37,468 nucleotides of DNA from JAAYKM01 sp964408155 (GTDB lineage: Bacteria > Desulfobacterota > Syntrophia > Syntrophales > JAAYKM01): positions 1-37,468 of the forward strand of contig CAYOYJ010000003.1 of assembly GCA_964408155.1 (NCBI GenBank). Reading direction: 5' to 3'. Below the pieces are notes generated by a model. That model was not told where the DNA came from. It searched no databases and was given only the letters and a program-made list of their open reading frames with translations. Positions 25,972 to 32,142 of this stretch are shown piece after piece. Within the stretch, counting starts at the first letter, position 1. Each line of letters begins with the position of its first letter. The translations under genes were made by a program, and so were the position numbers.

Positions 25972-26085
25972 GTGAAAGTAAGATCGTCGGTAAAGAAAAT
26001 ATGTGATAAGTGCATCATCGTGAAAAGACACGGTGTATTGCGCGTCGTCTGTGAGAATCCAAAGCATAAGCAGCGCCAGGGTTAA
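25972..26085 (+). CDS. rpmJ: 50S ribosomal protein L36 (bL36), zinc-binding form
   Basis: This is a 37-residue protein, short enough to be missed by length filters. Translation from the GTG at 25972 gives MKVRSSVKKICDKCIIV followed by KRHGVLRVVCENPKHKQRQG. C11, C14, C27 and H32 form the C-x2-C-x12-C-x4-H zinc site of the family. A GGGAGTGG stretch lies just upstream. It sits between infA and rpsM, its standard position. Confidence 0.96.
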   Translation: MKVRSSVKKICDKCIIVKRHGVLRVVCENPKHKQRQG

Positions 26086-26113
26086 TTTGCCGGAATAACG
26101 AGGAGGTTGTCAG

Positions 26114-26482
26114 GTGGCAAGAATTGCAGGAGTGGATTTACCAAAGAACAAAAGTATGGAAATTGCGTTGACCTATATCTACGGCATCGGGCGGTCAACG
26201 GCGAGAGAGATACTTGATAAGGCGGGTATCAGTTACAATACCAAGACGGACAACCTTGCGGATTCCGAAGTGAGTTCCATCCGGAGTATCATTGACAAGG
26301 AACATAAGGTGGAAGGCGATCTCCGACGGGACGTGTCCATGTCCATCAAGAGGCTAATGGATGTCGGTACTTATCGTGGCCTGCGTCATCGAAAAGGCCT
26401 GCCGGCGAGAGGACAGCGGACCCGAACGAATGCTCGGACAAGAAAAGGTCCCAGAAGGGCCATCGCCGGCAAGAAAAAATAA
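26114..26482 (+). CDS. rpsM: 30S ribosomal protein S13 (uS13)
   Basis: S13 is a head protein bridging to the large subunit and P-site tRNA. The 122-residue product begins MARIAGVDLPKNKSMEIALTY and ends with the basic tail RGQRTRTNARTRKGPRR. The start is GTG, seven bases after AGGAGG. It opens the alpha block. Confidence 0.97.
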   Translation: MARIAGVDLPKNKSMEIALTYIYGIGRSTAREILDKAGISYNTKTDNLADSEVSSIRSIIDKEHKVEGDLRRDVSMSIKRLMDVGTYRGLRHRKGLPARGQRTRTNARTRKGPRRAIAGKKK

Positions 26483-26518
26483 AAAGAATTGAACCAAGAA
26501 GATTAATCTGGAGGCAGC

Positions 26519-26911
26519 ATGGCTAAGCCGGTAAGAAAAACGGGTAAGAAAAAAGAGAAGAAAAATATTCCGGAAGGAATTGCCCATATACAGTCGACAT
26601 TCAACAACACGATTGTGACGATCACTGATATGGTGGGAAACGTCATTTCTTGGTCGTCGGCGGGCATGCAGGGATTCAAGGGTTCCCGGAAAAGCACCCC
26701 CTTCGCGGCCCAGATGGCGGCAGAAGACGCGGTTAAAAAAGCCAAGGAGCACGGTATGCGCCGTGTTCAGGTTTATGTCAAGGGGCCGGGTTCCGGGCGG
26801 GAATCGGCATTGAGGTCTTTGCAATTGGCGGGTTTGACGATCAGTCTCATCCGGGACGTAACACCCATTCCCCATAATGGCTGCCGTCCCCCGAAGCGGA
26901 GAAGAGTCTGA
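26519..26911 (+). CDS. rpsK: 30S ribosomal protein S11 (uS11)
   Basis: S11 is a platform protein next to the E site. The 130-residue product has GIAHIQSTFNNTIVTITD, the RKSTPFAAQMAAEDAVKKA stretch and the C-terminal TPIPHNGCRPPKRRRV, all family signatures. CTGGAGG precedes the ATG. Confidence 0.98.
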   Translation: MAKPVRKTGKKKEKKNIPEGIAHIQSTFNNTIVTITDMVGNVISWSSAGMQGFKGSRKSTPFAAQMAAEDAVKKAKEHGMRRVQVYVKGPGSGRESALRSLQLAGLTISLIRDVTPIPHNGCRPPKRRRV

Positions 26912-26971
26912 TCTTATTCAAGTTAATAAATATTAATTGCTTATATTTAAGAAGATAACAGGGAGGCGGTC

Positions 26972-27601
26972 TTGGCAAGGTATTGCGAGTCTGTATGCAG
27001 GTTGTGTCGCAGGGAAGGCTTGAAACTATTTCTCAAGGGAGATCGTTGTTTCGGCGAAAAGTGTGCGTTCGAGCGCAGGGGGTATGCGCCGGGAGAGCAT
27101 GGTCAGGGCAGGAAGAAGCAGTATTCTGATTATGGTCTGCAGCTACGGGAAAAACAGAAACTCAAGAGGATGTACACGATCCTGGAGAAGCAGTTTGCCG
27201 GTTATTTTGAGAAAGCGGACCGGCAAAAGGGCATTACCGGCACGAATCTGCTCTTACTTTTAGAGAGAAGACTGGATAACATGGTGTTCAGAATGGGGTT
27301 TGCCAACTCCCGGACCGAGGCGCGCCAGCTTGTGCGTCACAATCATTTTCTCGTGAACGGGAAAAGGGTGAATATTCCTTCTTATCTCTTAAAAATCGGT
27401 GATGAAATTTCGGTTAAAGAAAACAGCAGGACGATCGCCCGGATCTCGGAAGCGGTGAGTACTGTTGCCCGCAGGGGTGTTCCTCAATGGTTGGAATTGG
27501 ATAAAGAGAGCTTTAAGGGGACGGTAAAGATGTTGCCGGTGCGCGAAGAATTGACCATGCCGGTTCAGGAACAGCTGATCGTAGAACTCTATTCCAAGTA
27601 A
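26972..27601 (+). CDS. rpsD: 30S ribosomal protein S4 (uS4), zinc-binding form
   Basis: S4 is a primary 16S rRNA binder. The 209-residue product has four cysteines C9, C12, C26 and C31 of the zinc-binding N-terminus, and an S4 RNA-binding domain at about 98-160 (RLDNMVFRMGFANSRTEARQ). The start is TTG after GGGAGG. In E. coli S4 represses this block; no equivalent pseudoknot was sought in detail before rpsM. Confidence 0.97.
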   Translation: MARYCESVCRLCRREGLKLFLKGDRCFGEKCAFERRGYAPGEHGQGRKKQYSDYGLQLREKQKLKRMYTILEKQFAGYFEKADRQKGITGTNLLLLLERRLDNMVFRMGFANSRTEARQLVRHNHFLVNGKRVNIPSYLLKIGDEISVKENSRTIARISEAVSTVARRGVPQWLELDKESFKGTVKMLPVREELTMPVQEQLIVELYSK

Positions 27602-27659
27602 AAACAATTGAATGCGGAATAACTAATCTTGAAAACCCAAAGGGCAGAGGAAGTAAACC

Positions 27660-28661
27660 ATGCTAAAAAACTGGTATAATTTAATCAGACCCAAGCGGAT
27701 TGAAGTCGATGAAACCAATCATACGAACTCGTATGGCGAATTCTCGATCCAGCCGCTGGAGCGGGGGTTCGGTACGACGCTTGGCAATGCCTTAAGAAGG
27801 GTTCTTTTGTCATCCATCAGCGGCGCCGCGATTGTCTCCGTTAAAATCGACGGTGTGCTGCACGAGTTTTCGACGGTGCCCGGCGTCAAGGAAGATGTAA
27901 CGGACATTGTCCTGAATCTCAAAGGAATTCGCCTGAAAATGCATCAAGACGGCCCCAAAACGGTCCATATTGACGCCTCGGGCGATAAAGTCATCCGGGC
28001 GGGCGATATCATTACGGACGGTACGGTGGAAGTACTCAATCCGGATCACTACATTGCGACCCTGTCCGAAGGCGCCACGATGAAAGCGGAACTCGTTGTC
28101 CAAGTCGGCCGGGGCTACATTCCGGCGAAGAAGGAACGGGATCCGGATCAGCCTGAAGGCACCATCAATATCGACGCGATCTATTCGCCAATCGAGAAGG
28201 TCAAATATACGGTGACCTATGCCCGTGTGGGTCAGGTGGCCGATTATGATAAGTTGATCCTCGAAGTTTGGACCGACGGCAGCATTCTCCCGGAAGACGC
28301 CATCGCCTACGCCGCGAAGATCCTGAAGGACCAGTTGGAAGTATTCATCAACTTCGACGAAGGCGAAAGCGAAATTCAGGAAGAAGAAGCTGAAGAGAAG
28401 CAGGATGTGAATGAGTATCTCCTGCGGCCGTTCGACGATCTCGAGTTATCCGTGCGGTCGGCGAATTGTCTGAAAAACGCTGGAATTCGCCTCATCGGAG
28501 AGTTGGTTCAGAGGACCGAGCCGGAGATGCTGAAAACCAAGAACTTCGGTCGCAAGTCCCTGAATGAAATCAAGGAGATCCTCGCGGAAATGGGCCTTGG
28601 TTTTGGAATGAAACTTGACTTTCCACCCTGGAATCAGCCCAAGCGCGAAGACGCGGATTAA
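27660..28661 (+). CDS. rpoA: DNA-directed RNA polymerase subunit alpha
   Basis: Alpha is the assembly scaffold and promoter UP-element reader. The 333-residue product has the N-terminal dimerisation domain (to about 235), an acidic linker (EGESEIQEEEAEEKQD) and a C-terminal helix-hairpin-helix domain. R266 in SVRSANCLKN is the equivalent of E. coli R265 that contacts DNA. GAGGAAG precedes the ATG. The gene lies between rpsD and rplQ as usual. Confidence 0.98.
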   Translation: MLKNWYNLIRPKRIEVDETNHTNSYGEFSIQPLERGFGTTLGNALRRVLLSSISGAAIVSVKIDGVLHEFSTVPGVKEDVTDIVLNLKGIRLKMHQDGPKTVHIDASGDKVIRAGDIITDGTVEVLNPDHYIATLSEGATMKAELVVQVGRGYIPAKKERDPDQPEGTINIDAIYSPIEKVKYTVTYARVGQVADYDKLILEVWTDGSILPEDAIAYAAKILKDQLEVFINFDEGESEIQEEEAEEKQDVNEYLLRPFDDLELSVRSANCLKNAGIRLIGELVQRTEPEMLKTKNFGRKSLNEIKEILAEMGLGFGMKLDFPPWNQPKREDAD

Positions 28662-28717
28662 GGCCGGGAACGGAAGCAGAAAATATTATTACGGAAATCT
28701 GAGAAAGGAAATGCTCC

Positions 28718-29143
28718 ATGCGTCACGGATACCAGAAGAAGAAATTGGGCCGTCCCACCGCTCACAGGGAGGCCATGTTCAGGAACATGGTTACGTCCCT
28801 GTTGAAGCATGAGAAGATCACGACGACGGACACCAAAGCGAAGGAATTAAGAAAACTGGCGGAAAAGATGATCACCCTCGGCAAGAGAGGTGAACTGCAC
28901 GCCCGGCGTCAGGCTCTGGCGGTGATCCGGGAGCGGGATGTCGTGGATAAGGTTTTCTCCGAGTATGCGGAGCGTTATCGTGAACGCAAGGGCGGCTATA
29001 CACGAATCATCAAATTGGGATTCCGTGAAGGAGACAACGCCCCCGTGTCCATTATCGAATTTGTAAAAGATCAGGCTGAGGTTAAGGCCAAGGGTGAAGC
29101 AAAAACCAAGTCAAAAACGAGAGCGGCGGTAGAAAAAGCCTGA
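28718..29143 (+). CDS. rplQ: 50S ribosomal protein L17 (bL17)
   Basis: L17 lies on the solvent side of the large subunit near the tunnel exit. The conserved core is residues 1-117 (MRHGYQKKKLGRPTAHREAMFRN to SIIEFV), followed by a Lys/Ala/Glu-rich tail to residue 141, which varies in the family. This is the last gene of the supercluster; a small hairpin (29152-29156 with 29161-29165) and then a clear terminator follow. Confidence 0.97.
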   Translation: MRHGYQKKKLGRPTAHREAMFRNMVTSLLKHEKITTTDTKAKELRKLAEKMITLGKRGELHARRQALAVIRERDVVDKVFSEYAERYRERKGGYTRIIKLGFREGDNAPVSIIEFVKDQAEVKAKGEAKTKSKTRAAVEKA

Positions 29144-29182
29144 GATTGCAGGCCGGTTTCCCGGCAGCATTGATGACATAAT

Positions 29183-29214
29183 AAAAAGGCAGGTAGAGAT
29201 ACTTGCCTTTTTGC
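29183..29214 (+). terminator. Intrinsic terminator ending the ribosomal supercluster
   Basis: A 13-bp stem pairs 29183-29195 with 29200-29212 (one G-U) around the four-base loop GAGA. The 3' arm ends in five T, so stem and U-tract coincide. It stands 40 bases after rplQ. It is the first convincing terminator I can find in the window, some 29 kb from the first gene. Confidence 0.85.
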
Positions 29215-29295
29215 TTTCCGTCCGAATTCATTCAATTCGTGGTACTTCTCTGTTTCTCCGTTTGTTCTACTCTGCCGACCGTCAATCTTCGACAT

Positions 29296-29327
29296 GCCTT
29301 TTCGCTTGTCTTCAAGCGAAAAAAGGC
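29296..29327. repeat. Inverted repeat overlapping the promoter of the next gene
   Basis: A perfect 10-bp inverted repeat, TTTTCGCTTG (29299-29308) and CAAGCGAAAA (29313-29322), is separated by four bases. It is extended by GCC/GGC after two unpaired A. It covers the -35 hexamer and most of the spacer of the promoter below, a typical place for a repressor operator. On the + strand no T-run follows, so it is not a terminator for the upstream genes. Confidence 0.6.
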
Positions 29328-29333
29328 TATACT
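29306..29333 (+). promoter_or_regulatory. Sigma-70-type promoter for the EF-Tu domain II-like gene
   Basis: TTGTCT (29306-29311) and TATACT (29328-29333) are separated by 16 bp, four of six and five of six consensus bases. Transcription would begin near 29341, leaving a 55-base leader before the ATG at 29396. It lies after the terminator of the ribosomal cluster, where a new promoter is needed. Confidence 0.55.
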
Positions 29334-29395
29334 AATTGGCCATGAAGGATCGATGATCTCCCATTCGGGGGTGAAAATAAGAGAGGAGGCTGGTT

Positions 29396-29650
29396 ATGGC
29401 GGAGGAAAAGATCGGAGAGGTCATGAAATTTTTTTCCAAGCCGAGCGTTGCGGCGATTAAAATCACGGCGGGCACGGTGAACGTCGGCGACACCCTCAAG
29501 TTTGTCGGTCACACCACGGATTTCTCGGAAACCGTCGAGTCCATGGAAGTAAACAATCAGAAGATCGATAAGGCGTCAGCCGGCGAATTTATCGGGTTGA
29601 AAGTCAAGGACCGCGTGCGCGAAGGTGATGAAGTCTTTAAGGTGACCTGA
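29396..29650 (+). CDS. Small stand-alone EF-Tu domain II-like protein
   Basis: This 84-residue protein looks like a single beta-barrel domain of the translation-factor type. It has the pattern AAIKITAGTVNVGDTLKFVGHTTDF at residues 19-43, then AGEFIGLKVKDRVREGDEVFKV at the end, resembling domain II of EF-Tu and IF-2. It has no GTPase domain. Similar stand-alone proteins are annotated in databases as translation elongation factor-like, without a proven role. A strong GAGAGGAGG site precedes the ATG. It has its own promoter and lies just after the ribosomal cluster, so a link to translation is an inference from fold and place only. Confidence 0.8.
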   Translation: MAEEKIGEVMKFFSKPSVAAIKITAGTVNVGDTLKFVGHTTDFSETVESMEVNNQKIDKASAGEFIGLKVKDRVREGDEVFKVT

Positions 29651-29703
29651 TTTTCCCTTACCGTCAATAAATCGCATCGAGGATGAAAAAGAACGGTGGT
29701 CTT

Positions 29704-29789
29704 CACGGCAAATGCCCTGATCTAATCTTGAGGGGATATTTTGTTTTGGAGGCAACTGCGGTAAAAAGGAGTCACATCCGTTTGCCGTG
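29704..29789 (+). other. Possible structured RNA closed by a long-range stem
   Basis: In the 280-base gap before the phosphodiesterase-like gene, CACGGCAAA (29704-29712) and TTTGCCGTG (29781-29789) are perfect inverted copies, extendable to 11 pairs with one G-U. They enclose a smaller stem, CCCT/AGGG (29715-29718 with 29731-29734), and purine-rich segments. It matches no riboswitch I recognise. No gene and no good promoter were seen in this gap. Confidence 0.3.
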
Positions 29790-29930
29790 CTCATGATGCG
29801 CGTGGTTTGTTCTTCTCTCTGGGGGAGAGGTATCGTTTTGCCTTTTTGGGTCGCATGTCCGCAGCAAGAATAGGACCGGGAAATGAAGTCCTCTGCGGCG
29901 GCAGCGTCTACCTGAATCACGGAGATCAAG

Positions 29931-30701
29931 ATGGAAATCAGGGTGTTGGGTTGCTATGGATCGCACCTTCCCGGTTACGGGACGGTCAGTTTCCTGCTGG
30001 AAGAAACGATGCTCATCGACGGCGGCACGATTACGTCGGCCCTGACTCTTGAAGAGCAACTGAAAATCCGGTATGTTTTGCTGACCCATGCCCATCTTGA
30101 TCATACCCGGGACCTGATGTTTCTGGTCGATAATATTTTCTACCAGAAGCGTCCGGAACCGCTGGTTCTGATCAGTACCCCCGGGATTCTGAAAACGGTG
30201 CGCACCCACCTGTTCAATGGGGAAATCTGGCCCGATTTTTTCGCCCTTCCTTCACCGGATAAACCGGTGCTGAAAATGCTGCCCATCTACGCCGGAGAAA
30301 ACTTGGTCATCGGTTCCTGGACGGTGTCGATCACACCGGTCAACCATACCGTGGAAACGGTTGCCTACACGATGGCGTCGCTTGGGGAAACGGTCATTTT
30401 TGTCGGCGACACCGGACCGACCGAGGCCGTCTGGGCCGAGGCCAACCAATTAAACCATCTTAAAGGCATCTTCATCGAGACTTCTTTTCCCAACCGGATG
30501 GAAGACATAGCCGGCCTGACCCGCCATCTGACACCGCAGGGGCTGGCACGCGAATTGGAGAAACTTCACCAACAGGAAACCGAAGTTTATATTTTCCATC
30601 GCAAGCTCAATCATGACGAGGAAATTGCACAGGAGCTTCAGGATCTTTCCGGCGGACACCGGATCCATATCCTCCACGACGGCCAGAGCATTCACCTGTA
30701 A
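29931..30701 (+). CDS. Metallo-beta-lactamase-fold protein, class II cyclic-nucleotide phosphodiesterase-like
   Basis: The 256-residue product has the metal-binding motif HAHLDH at 53-58, further candidate ligands H139 (PVNHT), D160 (FVGDTGP) and H223, and the stretch ETSFPNRMEDIAGLTRHLTP at 183-202. That combination is characteristic of the PDEase_II family, named for yeast Pde1 and bacterial CpdP enzymes that hydrolyse cyclic AMP. No signal peptide is seen, so it should be cytoplasmic. The substrate in this organism is unproven; other MBL-fold hydrolases share much of the pattern. folC follows after 15 bases, and the two are probably one transcript. Confidence 0.8.
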   Translation: MEIRVLGCYGSHLPGYGTVSFLLEETMLIDGGTITSALTLEEQLKIRYVLLTHAHLDHTRDLMFLVDNIFYQKRPEPLVLISTPGILKTVRTHLFNGEIWPDFFALPSPDKPVLKMLPIYAGENLVIGSWTVSITPVNHTVETVAYTMASLGETVIFVGDTGPTEAVWAEANQLNHLKGIFIETSFPNRMEDIAGLTRHLTPQGLARELEKLHQQETEVYIFHRKLNHDEEIAQELQDLSGGHRIHILHDGQSIHL

Positions 30702-30716
30702 TATCCGCAAATCACC

Positions 30717-32015
30717 ATGGCCACATTACCTGATGATACCCCGATGAACGATCAAGAAACCCTGACTTATCTGGCCGGGCTTTTGAGCAACGGCATGCGT
30801 CTTGATCTGGCTCCTTTCGAGCAACTCCTTGCCAAACTGAAGCGGCCGCACAAAGCGTATGCCACAATTCTGGTGGGAGGCACCAATGGAAAGGGGTCCA
30901 TCGCCTCCATGATGACATCCATTCTGATGAAGGCCGGATTTCATGTTGGCCTTTACACGTCACCCCATCTCGTCGATGTCCGAGAAAGAATCCAGGTTAA
31001 TGGTGACATGATCTCACCGGCTGAGCTGAACAGATGTGTTGCAGCAATCAAGACGGTTGAGGAACCGGGGGGGACTTACTTCGAATGCCTGACGGCGGCG
31101 GCCTTCCTTCATTTTCAGGAAAAGCGGGTCGATCTGGCCGTGCTCGAAGTCGGCATGGGGGGGCGGCTCGATGCCACCAATGTGGCCGATCCTCTCGTTT
31201 CCGTCATTTGCAATGTGACGTTGGAACACACGGATTATCTGGGAAAACATCTGCGGGAGATTGCCGGTGAAAAAGCCGGCATTATCAAGAGTAAGGGGGT
31301 GTGTTTGACCGGCGCGACACAACCAATCGTCCGGCAGACCCTGCGGGATCGCTCCCGTGACCTCGACGCCACGCTGCTTGAGCTGGGGAAAGACTTCAAG
31401 GTGCGCAGGGGAGCCGATGGGACGTTTTCCTACCAAGGCATGCATGGGGCCATCCGGAGTCTGAAAACGGCCTTGACGGGGGATCACCAGGTAAAAAATG
31501 CGGCCTTGGCGATTGCCGCCGTTGAGGTTCTGGTCGATCATGGCTACGCCGTAGAGGAAGAGCACATTGTCTCAGGTCTTGCCGCCGTCAGATGGCCCGG
31601 CCGTCTGGAGGTGGTTCGGCGCAATCCGACGGTTATTCTGGACGGCGCCCACAATCCGGCAGCCGGCAGCGTTTTGGTGGATTCTCTGAAGCGATATTAT
31701 GCTTGGCGGCGGTTCATCCTGGTTTTCGGCGTTCTCTTGGATAAAGACTATCCGGAAATGATAAAACGCCTGTGCCCCCTGGCAGACAGGGTAATCCTGA
31801 CGCTTCCGGATACGGAACGAGCGGCGCCGCCGGATAGGCTTTTCCCCATTGCCGCCCGGTATTGCCGGGATGTGGCTATCATCCTGTCGCCCCGGCAGGC
31901 CATCCGGAAAGCCGTCTCCGAAGCGGCGGTCGATGATCTGATTTGCGTTTGTGGTTCCCTTTATCTGGTGGGTGAGGTGAAAGGGTTTCTTCCCGGGGGG
32001 GCTTTTTCGTCGTGA
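30717..32015 (+). CDS. folC: Bifunctional dihydrofolate / folylpolyglutamate synthase
   Basis: FolC adds glutamate to dihydropteroate and then to reduced folates, using ATP, in the cytoplasm. The 432-residue product has the P-loop GTNGKGS at 55-61, TSPHLVDVRERI, LEVGMGGRLDATN, the EHTDYLG and GEKAGIIK stretches of the Mur-ligase fold, and DGAHNP of the C-terminal domain. Length is normal. An in-frame ATG nine codons inside (before NDQETLTYLAG) is an alternative start. No accC, dedD or other usual partner is beside it; it follows the phosphodiesterase-like gene. Confidence 0.95.
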   Translation: MATLPDDTPMNDQETLTYLAGLLSNGMRLDLAPFEQLLAKLKRPHKAYATILVGGTNGKGSIASMMTSILMKAGFHVGLYTSPHLVDVRERIQVNGDMISPAELNRCVAAIKTVEEPGGTYFECLTAAAFLHFQEKRVDLAVLEVGMGGRLDATNVADPLVSVICNVTLEHTDYLGKHLREIAGEKAGIIKSKGVCLTGATQPIVRQTLRDRSRDLDATLLELGKDFKVRRGADGTFSYQGMHGAIRSLKTALTGDHQVKNAALAIAAVEVLVDHGYAVEEEHIVSGLAAVRWPGRLEVVRRNPTVILDGAHNPAAGSVLVDSLKRYYAWRRFILVFGVLLDKDYPEMIKRLCPLADRVILTLPDTERAAPPDRLFPIAARYCRDVAIILSPRQAIRKAVSEAAVDDLICVCGSLYLVGEVKGFLPGGAFSS

Positions 32016-32053
32016 TATCTTCATAAAAAAGATTGAATTCCGCATAGTTCATT

Positions 32054-32082
32054 TTGACTTAATGATGCAAATAGAATAGGAT
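32054..32082 (+). promoter_or_regulatory. Sigma-70-type promoter for lptD
   Basis: TTGACT (32054-32059) and TAGGAT (32077-32082) are separated by exactly 17 bp, five of six and four of six consensus bases. Transcription would start near 32089, a few tens of bases before the lptD start. The surrounding 90 bases are AT-rich and hold no gene. Confidence 0.5.
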
Positions 32083-32142
32083 GCGGAAACTCAAAAAAAC
32101 CATGAAATGATGAGCGGTGCGTCAGGAGCTTCGGAAGAGAGC

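Noticed and set aside
29203..29460. 85-codon + strand frame running from the terminator into the EF-Tu domain II-like gene
   Set aside because: It begins inside the terminator and overlaps a gene with a better start and family match.
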